NCBI GenBank assembly: GCA_964617665.1
Contig: CAZUAH010000362.1
Location: forward strand, 1-13,895
Length of the DNA: 13,895 bases
DNA from: JADHUC01 sp964617665
GTDB lineage: Bacteria; Planctomycetota; Planctomycetia; Pirellulales; Pirellulaceae
Direction of reading: 5' to 3'
Below are positions 5,926 through 13,242 of the stretch, piece after piece. The translations under genes were made by a program, and so were the position numbers. The notes under the pieces were generated by a model that did not search any database, had not been told where the DNA came from, and saw only the letters and a list, made by a program, of their open reading frames with translations. Each line of letters starts with the position of its first letter. Position 1 is the first letter of the stretch.

Positions 5926-8028
5926 TCATTTCAGTCTCAGGTAATCCAGGCCGAAGATGTGGCTTCCTGCACCGACGGCATTTCTTGCTTCTTCGTTGTG
6001 GCCGATGGCGGTGGCTTTCAACACGTGGCTACCCGCGTCGAGTTGCACGGTGCCCAGCGAGAGTTCGCCAGTCGTGGTGACCTTGGGGTCGTAGAAGTCG
6101 ATGGGCTTGCCGATCGACTTGCCGTCGACTGCGAACTGGAAAATACCGTAGTCGCCAGCCTTGGTGAAGGCCGCGATCAGTTCGTACTGACCCGTTTTGG
6201 AGACTGGGAAGTCGATTTCGATGGCTTCGTCTTGCTTTCCCTCTGTCCAGATCAGTTGCGAGTCGCCGCTCCACTGACCGTCGCGGTAACCGGACATGTT
6301 TTGTACCCAGTGCCTGCCCGATCCGATACTCAACACTTTCAGGTGTTCGCCTTCGATCGCGTCCGGATGCAGCTTGGGTACCTTCACGGTCGACGGCACC
6401 ACATCGTGCTGCTCGCGCGAAGGGCGCAGGTGGCGGCGTTCCGCAAGCGGTACCACAGGGTACGGGTTCTTCGCGCCCTCTTCGGCATACCAGTATACGC
6501 ACGCGTCGTACACGCACGGCCGGCAATTTCCGTTGGGCATCACCTCGATGAAACCCTGGAAGCTCTTGGCGAATGGCACGTCGTCACAAACATGGAAACG
6601 GCAGACCGACGTATCTTCCTGGGCGTCAGGCCGCAGCCGAGACACAGCCGCCAGGGCACTGTCGAAGGTGATGAACGGCGGGTTCGCAGCCCACGCGTAG
6701 CCGATATAGTCTTCGCTACCGGTGCCCACGGTCGAAGGATACTCCTCGCCGTCGATAAAGAACTTCTCGTCGCCTTCGCCCCACCAGCCGCCAAACTTCC
6801 AGATGTGTTCGGTCATGCCGACGTATCGTCCTTTGCCTTGCACAACCAGCAGCGGCCAATCCGGCCAACGGTCGCCGCCTTTACGCATGAAACGTTTGGC
6901 GTCCAGCCCCGTGAAGTCGTCGGAATGCCACGCCGCGTTGAATCGGAGCAGCGGTGCCGCCGCCGACCTATCGAGTTCGACGGTCTCCAACTCGACCTTC
7001 AAATTCCGAGGCTCTTCACCGTCGTTGGTGAAGGCGATCTGCGCGCCGTTGGCATAAGGCATGTACCAATACGAATAGAACGTGCCCTCGATGCAGCCCA
7101 TGGCCAGGGTCTTGAAAGGGTTGATACCCGGCGAGGTCGCGAAGAAGTCACCGAGCGGCGCCCAGACGCTAGGCGATGTCTCGCCATCCCAGAACATCGA
7201 GATCGTCAACTCGCGCAGGATGTCTTCCTGGGCAATTCTACCGTCGGGTAGTTCAAGCGGCGTTACCTTCAAAGCGCGTACCGCTCCGGCGCCCGCCAGC
7301 GACAGACTTTCCGTCTGCCCGGGCTGAATGATCAATGTTTCTTTCTGGCTGGCGGCCCCGCGGCTGCTCGGGTACGGATTGGTCCCACGCTTGCTCCAGG
7401 CGTCACTTGCCTTCTTGAGCAGGACGACGACCTCTGGCGTGAAACCGGGAAACGGCTCGACCTGGGTTCCTGCCGGGAACAGCGTATGGGTGCAGTGAAA
7501 ATACATGCCCCAGCCCTTTTCCACGACGACCTTGCAGGACTTCGCGAACGAGATGGGAACGTATTCGTTTCGTCCCCGTGAAAGGGTCATGGCCAGACCG
7601 GGAAAATCCCTCTCGAAGTCACCGAAATAGGCGTTGAACGGCTTATCAATGATGGGCGCTTCGTTGCCGTCGATGAAGATCTTGATGTGTCCTCCGCCGG
7701 CCCTTGCCGACCAGGTCCGCCAAAGCACGCCGGGACCTTCCAAGTCGACCATGACCTGTGCATCACCTTCCCGGCGAATGCAGCCGCCACCGTCTCCGTT
7801 CGCGCTCCAATTCCGGTACGTGTCCGTCGACGCATCGTACGACATCCCGCGGTCGTGACTGGTCGATGCGAACGTCTTCTCGCCCACGACGACCGGCGTA
7901 GCCAACCGGTCCAGGTCGGTCAGACGCCCGACGAGGTCTGCATAGGTATGCCGCTCCCCGGCCGAAACCGCCCCAACGGTCGCTGTCAAGACGAATACAA
8001 TCGCGATTACGTGTCGGTGTTCACGCAC
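5926..8028 (-). CDS. Secreted GH172-family (DUF2961) glycoside hydrolase with C-terminal beta-sandwich
   Basis: I choose GTG at 8028: AGGAG lies 7 nt before it, and the product then starts with a clean signal peptide (VREHRHVIAIVFVLTATVG, cleavage near VSA-GERH), giving 700 residues. An in-frame ATG at 8064 would add 12 polar residues. The DUF2961 core has the hallmark WWGEGDEKFFIDGE (415-428) and GTGSEDY (435-441). Glu418 and Glu439 are 21 apart, the same spacing as the two catalytic glutamates I recall for the GH172 founding enzyme (difructose dianhydride I synthase/hydrolase). Known members act on alpha-D-fructofuranosides or alpha-D-arabinofuranosides with retention. Residues from about 565 to 700 (QNMSGYRDGQWSGDSQ ... 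GLDYLRL) look like an added CBM- or PA14-like sandwich; I cannot assign the family. Sits 105 bp downstream of the alpha-galactosidase-like gene and 53 bp upstream of the sialidase. Sugar specificity is unknown. Confidence 0.9.
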   Translation of the reverse strand: MREHRHVIAIVFVLTATVGAVSAGERHTYADLVGRLTDLDRLATPVVVGEKTFASTSHDRGMSYDASTDTYRNWSANGDGGGCIRREGDAQVMVDLEGPGVLWRTWSARAGGGHIKIFIDGNEAPIIDKPFNAYFGDFERDFPGLAMTLSRGRNEYVPISFAKSCKVVVEKGWGMYFHCTHTLFPAGTQVEPFPGFTPEVVVLLKKASDAWSKRGTNPYPSSRGAASQKETLIIQPGQTESLSLAGAGAVRALKVTPLELPDGRIAQEDILRELTISMFWDGETSPSVWAPLGDFFATSPGINPFKTLAMGCIEGTFYSYWYMPYANGAQIAFTNDGEEPRNLKVELETVELDRSAAAPLLRFNAAWHSDDFTGLDAKRFMRKGGDRWPDWPLLVVQGKGRYVGMTEHIWKFGGWWGEGDEKFFIDGEEYPSTVGTGSEDYIGYAWAANPPFITFDSALAAVSRLRPDAQEDTSVCRFHVCDDVPFAKSFQGFIEVMPNGNCRPCVYDACVYWYAEEGAKNPYPVVPLAERRHLRPSREQHDVVPSTVKVPKLHPDAIEGEHLKVLSIGSGRHWVQNMSGYRDGQWSGDSQLIWTEGKQDEAIEIDFPVSKTGQYELIAAFTKAGDYGIFQFAVDGKSIGKPIDFYDPKVTTTGELSLGTVQLDAGSHVLKATAIGHNEEARNAVGAGSHIFGLDYLRLK

Positions 8029-8035
8029 TGCATTG

Positions 8036-8040
8036 CTCCT
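8036..8040 (-). promoter_or_regulatory. Ribosome binding site selecting a GTG start for the GH172 gene
   Basis: AGGAG on the minus strand, 7 nt before GTG 8028. An ATG only two bases after the site is out of frame. This is the strongest Shine-Dalgarno match near the gene and supports the GTG rather than the ATG at 8064. Confidence 0.6.
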
Positions 8041-8133
8041 CGTGTGATGGTCACCAAGCCGCATTTGAAATCTGTGTCGGAACTGCGTCGCTGTCGCTCC
8101 TTGTTGCCGGCCTACAGCTTCATCAACGTGGCG

Positions 8134-10347
8134 TTACCTGGAGAACGTGATCTTCCACGGAACCGTCTTCGTTGCCTTTGGGACGATACGAACCGTGGCG
8201 GTTTCTTTTTGATTCGCAAATTCTACTCTTTCGCTCTCGACCTCGGCGTTCTCGATCCGGTAACCCTCCGGGAGATGGACGGTCATCACGTAGGGGTCGT
8301 CGATAACCACGGCACTTCTTCCGGAGAGAGTTTTTGCGCCGGCGTCCCATTCTTCCTCGAGCAGACTAACGCCGCCTTGCGAAATGTGCCGGGTTGTCGA
8401 GAGGACCCAGGGATGCTCGCGGGCTTCGCGGATGGCGAACACCTGCATTCCATTGTTCTCGTCCATGGCCGGCGCGGTGAACGAGTCTGCATGCTTGCCG
8501 AGGTACGTTTGCGTCCAGAATTCAAAAACGACATACTCGCGGTCGTCGTGCAGACCCAAGTCTGCGAACTTGACCTCCTGCTGCGGCATGCCCTTCAAAT
8601 CCCAAACCCACTCCGTTTTCCTCTTCTCGCCCCACTGGATCCTTGCCAGCACCGACCAGTGGTCGAAGGGGCGGTCGATCTCTTGCAGCCACCAGGGAAC
8701 GGTTTGACGGCCGCAACTGTAGAGTTGCCCCGGCACAGTAGATAGCACGGGCGCGCTGCGCTTCATGCCTTCGATGTTTCCGTCGTCCTGGTACGCTTCC
8801 ACCTTGTCGCTGAGCATGAGCACGGCCCCTGCCATGGTGCAAATCGCCGGCCGTACGACCGTCTTCATCGGGACCGCCTCTTCGCGGCCGAAGACCCGCA
8901 TCATGGCGTCTTCATCCATAAGCCAACCGCCCATAATATCACAATGGTCGGGATCGCCTCGCCAGACTACGCCTTCCAGGAAGTTGTATTGCGCCAGAGT
9001 GCGCGGCTGGAATCCGTCGTTACTCAGACGGGCGCCGTCCACCAGCCCGATCACGTTTCGGGCGTTCCCGACGGTGTGGCACGCGAGTATGTAGACATCC
9101 CGTCCCAATTCTTCGCGAGCCACAATGTCCCACGCGCGCAACGACTGCTCGGGCGTGGTGGGATGCGCCTCGAAGAATCCACCGCATTCCTTGTTCTGGT
9201 AGGCACGCAGCAGGTCGCCGGTCCCGTCGATCTTTACGTAGTCCCAGCCCTGTTCCTTCAGTCCGCGGTAGAGCTTGCGGACCATGTTTTCGACGGCCAC
9301 GTCGTTGGTGGTGTCGAGCATGTAGAAGCCGCGGTGCATGACGAGTGAACCGTCGGGCTTTCTCACGAACCAGTCTGGATGCTCCTGGGCGATGTCCTTG
9401 ACATGCGGGTCGTTGGGGCGATGGATGCGGTGTACCCAAATACCCGGCTTCATTCCGGCGTCGCGGATGGCCTTGATTGCGTACTGCCAGCCACCTGGGA
9501 ATTTGTCATTCCAATTCAACCAGTTTTCGGGACAACTGCCGTTGCCGTACTGGTACGTGTCGTCGAACTGCATGTAGTCGTAGCCAAAGTCGGGCAAGTG
9601 CGTTTCGACAAACAGCGCCAGCATTGCATCGAGTGTTTCCTGTGTGAAACCATGACGGTACGCCCACCAGGTGCAGTATCCCGTGAGCGAACCTCTCCAC
9701 ACCTTGTAGGTCCACGGTTCGAAATACTTGTAACCGTGGTGCTTTTGGTAAAACCGCGGCCGGAAGACGAGTTGGAGGCTTTCGCCATTGCTTTCGATGC
9801 CGAAAGTCCGCTTGTTCTCTTCGTCGGTCTTCGGTGTGATCCGCGTCGCCCCGTCAGCCGGTCCGATCAGCACCCAGTCCCAGCGGCGATCGTAAACGGC
9901 GTTGTTCCGCAGGTTTCGGCTCAGGCCCACGCTGTTGCGGACGAAGGGGAATCGCTTCTGCGCATCGGATTCGGTTTCGGCGGGGAACGCTTCGCCGCTG
10001 CCGACGACCGTTCCGGTGAGTACCAGCGTGACGCCCTTCTTCTGTTCGGACGGAGCAAAGGTAAACGTCTGCTCGATTCTTTCGTCCGTGGTCGTTGGCT
10101 TAATTTCGCACTTAACGCCCACGCCCTTTCCGTCGGGGGCCTTGGCCGTGACGGTGGCACTCAGGATTATGGTGCCGTGGTATTCAAGTGTCAGTTCGCC
10201 TTTCGCATCATCCCATTGAGCGCTGGCGGGAGCGTTGGGAGGTGGAGCAACGTTTTTGGGACTAGAGCCCAAAGAAAACCGGACGCTGCCCGCCAAAACG
10301 GTGGTCAATGCCAAGAAAACAACGATCCACAATGACGATTTTCTCAT
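8134..10347 (-). CDS. Secreted clan-D (GH36/GH27-like) alpha-galactosidase-type glycoside hydrolase
   Basis: 737 residues from ATG 10347, with GGAG 8 nt upstream. The N-terminus is a signal peptide (MRKSSLWIVVFLALTTVLAG); the frame is open a little further up but only with a TTG start. An N-terminal beta-rich domain (about 35-210) precedes a TIM barrel entered at GYCTWWAYRHGFTQETLD (223-240). Barrel motifs: MQFDDTYQYGNG (259-270), GIWVHR, and WDYVKIDGTGDL, in which Asp374 is the expected nucleophile; ARLSND with Asp444 is the candidate acid/base. Distance and motif style fit clan GH-D enzymes, which remove alpha-galactose or related alpha-linked sugars. The C-terminal part (about 600-737) is beta-rich. 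It is the first gene of the minus-strand cluster, starting at the divergent intergenic region. Assignment to clan D is good; exact family and sugar remain open. Confidence 0.82.
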   Translation of the reverse strand: MRKSSLWIVVFLALTTVLAGSVRFSLGSSPKNVAPPPNAPASAQWDDAKGELTLEYHGTIILSATVTAKAPDGKGVGVKCEIKPTTTDERIEQTFTFAPSEQKKGVTLVLTGTVVGSGEAFPAETESDAQKRFPFVRNSVGLSRNLRNNAVYDRRWDWVLIGPADGATRITPKTDEENKRTFGIESNGESLQLVFRPRFYQKHHGYKYFEPWTYKVWRGSLTGYCTWWAYRHGFTQETLDAMLALFVETHLPDFGYDYMQFDDTYQYGNGSCPENWLNWNDKFPGGWQYAIKAIRDAGMKPGIWVHRIHRPNDPHVKDIAQEHPDWFVRKPDGSLVMHRGFYMLDTTNDVAVENMVRKLYRGLKEQGWDYVKIDGTGDLLRAYQNKECGGFFEAHPTTPEQSLRAWDIVAREELGRDVYILACHTVGNARNVIGLVDGARLSNDGFQPRTLAQYNFLEGVVWRGDPDHCDIMGGWLMDEDAMMRVFGREEAVPMKTVVRPAICTMAGAVLMLSDKVEAYQDDGNIEGMKRSAPVLSTVPGQLYSCGRQTVPWWLQEIDRPFDHWSVLARIQWGEKRKTEWVWDLKGMPQQEVKFADLGLHDDREYVVFEFWTQTYLGKHADSFTAPAMDENNGMQVFAIREAREHPWVLSTTRHISQGGVSLLEEEWDAGAKTLSGRSAVVIDDPYVMTVHLPEGYRIENAEVESERVEFANQKETATVRIVPKATKTVPWKITFSR

Positions 10348-10597
10348 TCTGCAGGCTCCAGTGACGGCAGGATCACACGACAACGTTATTTCAACTCATT
10401 TGTGCATCATAAGAGTTCAACTACTCTATGAAAGTGGAAAGGCGTTTTGATAAGCTAGTTTTTGTCCGAGGTTTTGGTTACCGGACGGGACCTCAGCGCC
10501 AAAATGCCCTGGTTCCCAAAGTCTCGCTTGCCACGTGGGACCCACTCCTTCGCATCCGTGACACTCAAGCTTAGTAATCGGAGGTTCGAATCAAACC
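10348..10597. promoter_or_regulatory. Divergent intergenic region between the hydrolase/sulfatase cluster and the LamG-reductase-cytochrome operon
   Basis: These 250 bp hold the starts of two divergent operons, so promoters for both must lie here. The only box I can point to is TATGAT on the minus strand (10411-10406), about 60 nt before the hydrolase ATG, without a convincing -35 partner. An imperfect dyad ATAAGAG/CTCTAT lies at about 10409-10429 and could be an operator. The LamG gene has GGAGG at 10580-10584, 13 nt from its ATG. I see no riboswitch or RNA gene. Confidence 0.35.
10511..10543. repeat. Possible stem-loop in the LamG gene leader
   Basis: GGTTCCCA (10511-10518) and TGGGACCC (10536-10543) pair at 7 of 8 positions across a 17 nt loop, which itself contains AAG/CTT. 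It could be a decayed palindromic repeat or a leader hairpin. No T-run follows, so it is not an intrinsic terminator. Confidence 0.3.
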
Positions 10598-11374
10598 ATG
10601 AAACACTCCCTAACAGCCTCGTCCGTTCTCTATTGGCGAATCTCTCGCCTGGTGGGTCTCCTGACGCTCTGTTGTTTGCTCGGTAGCGGTGGCACCATAG
10701 CTACTGCCGCAGAGCCGACTCACACGCCCAATCTTGACGCGGATCCGCACCTGATGGGCTGGTGGAAGTTTGACGATACCGCCGGGACCGTCGTTGCCGA
10801 TTCATCTAAGCATGGTCGCAAAGGCGAGCTGCTCGGCGAGATGAGGTTTGACAAGAACTCGGTGGATGGCCGGATCGGCAAAGCCTTGAAACTTGACGGA
10901 GGCGACGATCTTGTTCGCATTACCGACTACAAAGGTGTCACGGGGACTGGGCCTCGAACCATTTCCGTCTGGATCAAAACGGGCGCCACCAACGGCGATA
11001 TCGTTTCCTGGGGCAAGGACGATTTCGGCCAAATGTGGATAATGCGGTTCATTAGGAGGCACGTCGGCGTTACTCCAAACGGCGGTTACTACTACATGGC
11101 CGACGATGTTCACGACGATGCGTGGCATCACGTCGCGGCGGTCGTTCGCAAGGCCGAGCTTCCCAATCTGCATGATGATGTCACGCTGTACTTGGACGGC
11201 AAGATCGCCGAAGTCCATCGAATCGGCCTCTTGGACCTGTGGCCAATCGAAACCGGTGCCGACCTGGAGGTCACCATCGGAAAGCGATTCAAAGGTAGCA
11301 TCGACGAGTTGCGAATCTATTCACGTGCTCTTTCAGACGAAGAAATCCAGACGCTGCATCGTCTGGCAAAATGA
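10598..11374 (+). CDS. Secreted LamG-domain (concanavalin-like) protein
   Basis: 258 residues. A signal peptide covers about 1-38 (RLVGLLTLCCLLGSGG core, cleavage near TAA-EP). The rest is one concanavalin A-like LamG_3 domain: LMGWWKFDDTAGTVVADSS (52-70), GKALKLDGGDDLVRI, RTISVWIKTG, WHHVAAVV, VTLYLDGKIAEVH and the closing GSIDELRIYSRALSDEEI. This is the usual jelly-roll pattern ending in a Ser-Ile-Asp-Glu strand. Such domains bind glycans or serve as adhesive modules; no catalytic residues are recognisable. GGAGG lies 13 nt ahead of ATG, longer than ideal, but no better start fits the signal peptide. It leads a three-gene plus-strand operon, 24 bp ahead of the reductase-like gene. The domain is clear, the ligand unknown. 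Confidence 0.88.
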   Translation: MKHSLTASSVLYWRISRLVGLLTLCCLLGSGGTIATAAEPTHTPNLDADPHLMGWWKFDDTAGTVVADSSKHGRKGELLGEMRFDKNSVDGRIGKALKLDGGDDLVRITDYKGVTGTGPRTISVWIKTGATNGDIVSWGKDDFGQMWIMRFIRRHVGVTPNGGYYYMADDVHDDAWHHVAAVVRKAELPNLHDDVTLYLDGKIAEVHRIGLLDLWPIETGADLEVTIGKRFKGSIDELRIYSRALSDEEIQTLHRLAK

Positions 11375-11385
11375 CCCACAAATGC

Positions 11386-11391
11386 AAGGAG
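11386..11391 (+). promoter_or_regulatory. Ribosome binding site for the reductase-like gene
   Basis: AAGGAG, 7 nt before ATG 11399. It lies in the 24 bp gap after the LamG stop, so translation restarts on the same transcript. Confidence 0.6.
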
Positions 11392-11398
11392 ATCCATA

Positions 11399-12415
11399 AT
11401 GGACCAAGAACCAATTACCCGTCGCCAATTCGTGCAAGACGGTACAATCACGGCGGCCTCGGTGGCCGGAGGAATCGGAGCGATGTCTGCCTCAAAGGCC
11501 CACGCAGCTCCGAACAAGGACGTAGATACGTCCAAGATTCTGAACTACAACCCAGACATGGAGTACCGCCGGCAAGGCTCGACCGACTGGATGGTATCGG
11601 CGGTCTGCTTAGGCGGGCACGCGAGGTCGTCCCAGAAGGACCGCAACGAGATCGTCAGCCGGGCTATCGACGTGGGCATCAACTACATCGATGCTTGTTG
11701 CAGGCACGAAGTGCTCCGCGATGCCGAGGCGTTGAAGGGCCGACGTGACAAGATGTACCTCGCACTCTCGTACTGCAACAAAGAGGTACGAAAGGAAGAG
11801 TATCGAACTGCGAAGAAGTTGCTCGAATCTTTGGACGAGTTGTTGCTGGATTCGAAGCAGGAGTACACCGATCTGTGGCGGATCACCTGCTACGAGCCCG
11901 GCGGGCGGCACACGTTCAACACAGCGCAGGAGATCATCGAGGCGTTGGAGACCGCAAAGAAACAGGGCAAGGCCCGCGCCATTGGATTCTCGTCGCACGA
12001 CCGGCGTTGGATCGAATTCATGATCACGTATTTCCCTCAGCTCGACTGTGTCTGCTTCCCGTTTACGACCATGAGCAAAAGGGCACAGACCGACAGTCTC
12101 TTCCCGGCGCTGAAGAAATGCGATGTGGGTGCGTTCGGGATCAAGCCCTTCGCCGCAGGCTCGTTGTTCACCGGCGAGAAAGAAGAAGACTTCCGCCGCG
12201 CCCGTCTGGCACTTCGTTACATTCTTCTCAGCGACACGGTGGTTCCCATTCCGGGCGTGCATAGCGTAGAACACGTGGACAACCTGGCCACAGCCGTCAA
12301 GGAACGCCGCGAACTCGACGTGCAAGAGGTGAGTGAATTGCAGCGTGCCAGCGAGCAGACGTTGGCGCGATTGCCGGCTCACTACCAGTGGCTCAAGGAT
12401 TGGCAATACGTGTAG
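11399..12415 (+). CDS. Tat-exported aldo/keto reductase-like protein lacking most of the catalytic tetrad
   Basis: 338 residues. The N-terminus ITRRQFVQDG (6-15), followed by an Ala/Gly-rich stretch and AHAA near residue 37, is a twin-arginine signal, so the protein is exported folded, perhaps with a cofactor. The fold is that of PF00248 aldo/keto reductases: YRRQGSTDWMVSAVCLGG (56-73), GINYIDA (93-99), ALKGRRDKMYLALS, KARAIGFSSHD (191-201), GIKPFAAGSLF (247-257) and the C-terminal IPGVHSVEHVDNL (284-296). Only Asp98 of the usual tetrad is kept: the Tyr position (Asp+5) is His103, the Lys position in the IATK-like strand is Ser124, and the His position in DLYQIH is Thr163 (DLWRIT). NAD(P)H is not normally available outside the cytoplasm, so a standard reductase role is doubtful. 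The tetraheme cytochrome gene follows 21 bp downstream. Confidence 0.9.
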   Translation: MDQEPITRRQFVQDGTITAASVAGGIGAMSASKAHAAPNKDVDTSKILNYNPDMEYRRQGSTDWMVSAVCLGGHARSSQKDRNEIVSRAIDVGINYIDACCRHEVLRDAEALKGRRDKMYLALSYCNKEVRKEEYRTAKKLLESLDELLLDSKQEYTDLWRITCYEPGGRHTFNTAQEIIEALETAKKQGKARAIGFSSHDRRWIEFMITYFPQLDCVCFPFTTMSKRAQTDSLFPALKKCDVGAFGIKPFAAGSLFTGEKEEDFRRARLALRYILLSDTVVPIPGVHSVEHVDNLATAVKERRELDVQEVSELQRASEQTLARLPAHYQWLKDWQYV

Positions 12416-12436
12416 TCCTTCGAAGCGAGAGAGAAT

Positions 12437-13054
12437 ATGCGATACGTTTATCTGATACTCATCCTGGCGGCGCTCTGCGCTGTCCCGGCCGCATTGATGC
12501 GGGTCGAAGCCGAGGATGCCAGGAGCAAACCCAAAGGCAAGCAGAAACCTGCTAAGAAGGAAAAGCCCTTGCTGCTGCTGGACGACGAGCCGCCGTTGAT
12601 GTTGGACGACGGAACCGATCCGGTGGCTGGCGGAGCCGACAACAGTCGCTGTCAAGTGTGCCATCTGAACTTTGCGATGGAAAAGCTGGCCGTGACGCAT
12701 GCGAAGGAGGAGGTCGGCTGTGCCGATTGTCACGGTGAATGTGACGCTCACATCGACGACGAATCCTGGGCGACGGGCGGGCCGGGTACGCCGCCGGAAA
12801 TCATGTTCCCACCCGAACGGATCAACGGAGCCTGTGGCGAGTGCCACGATACCCACGACGCGCCGGCCACGAAGGTTCTCCAACGCTGGCAGCAGCGTTG
12901 CCCGGAGAAGACCAACGCATCAACCATCGTCTGCACAGACTGCCACGGCAAACACCGTCTGAACCCCAAACTGCGCAAGGCATGGTGGGACAAGAAAACG
13001 GGAAAGCCGATCAAACCAAAGGGCGGCAAAAGCACCGAGGCAGCCGCCGATTGA
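12437..13054 (+). CDS. Exported tetraheme cytochrome c
   Basis: 205 residues with a signal peptide or membrane anchor at 1-25 (YLILILAALCAVPAAL). It carries four CxxCH heme sites: CQVCH (72-76), CADCH (95-99), CGECH (133-137) and CTDCH (166-170). Extra histidines at 89, 105, 140 and 173 could be distal ligands. A Lys/Pro-rich linker (30-44) precedes an acidic leucine-rich stretch, LLLLDDEPPLMLDDG (45-59), which looks like a small duplication. The C-terminus is lysine-rich. The product should transfer electrons in the periplasm or at a membrane surface. It is the last gene of the LamG/reductase-like/cytochrome operon, so the reductase-like protein is its likely partner; that pairing is inferred from spacing only. 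The ribosome site is weak (GAGAGAGA just before ATG). Confidence 0.92.
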   Translation: MRYVYLILILAALCAVPAALMRVEAEDARSKPKGKQKPAKKEKPLLLLDDEPPLMLDDGTDPVAGGADNSRCQVCHLNFAMEKLAVTHAKEEVGCADCHGECDAHIDDESWATGGPGTPPEIMFPPERINGACGECHDTHDAPATKVLQRWQQRCPEKTNASTIVCTDCHGKHRLNPKLRKAWWDKKTGKPIKPKGGKSTEAAAD

Positions 13055-13155
13055 AGTGAAGTAACAGCCACATCGTACTTCGTCGTCGCTACGACCTTGT
13101 GGGAATTCGGGTTGCACGGCACCACCTCAGCGTCCGGTTCGTGTGACGATTACCG

Positions 13156-13187
13156 CAACCGTGGGCTTAGCGTCCTGCGGCTGATTG
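13156..13187. repeat. Candidate degenerate REP-like palindrome between convergent genes
   Basis: CAACCGTGGGC followed by TTA and GCGTCCTGCGGCTGATTG forms an imperfect inverted repeat (CAACCGTGGG against CAGCCGCAGG, 7 of 10). The pattern resembles a dispersed planctomycete repeat I recall (CAACCGTGGGCTAACGCCC type). No T-run follows, so I do not call it a terminator. The remaining intergenic sequence 13055-13242 shows nothing else I can name. Confidence 0.4.
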
Positions 13188-13242
13188 GGGTGCCAGGAAA
13201 GGTGTCGCTCGGTTCACTGAGAAGCGGTTGACTACTGGCTCC

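Noticed and set aside
5959..7251. Plus-strand reading frame of 430 codons
   Set aside because: It is antisense to the GH172 gene, with biased shadow composition and no domain signature.
9379..10335. Plus-strand reading frame of 318 codons
   Set aside because: It is antisense to the alpha-galactosidase-like gene and has no signal peptide or domain signature.
11609..12883. Minus-strand reading frame of 424 codons
   Set aside because: It is antisense to the reductase-like and cytochrome genes, both of which have export signals, ribosome sites and conserved motifs. It is a GC-driven shadow.
13152..13180. CCGCA/TGCGG hairpin as an intrinsic terminator between convergent genes
   Set aside because: The stem is only 5 bp with a long loop and no T-run follows on either strand.
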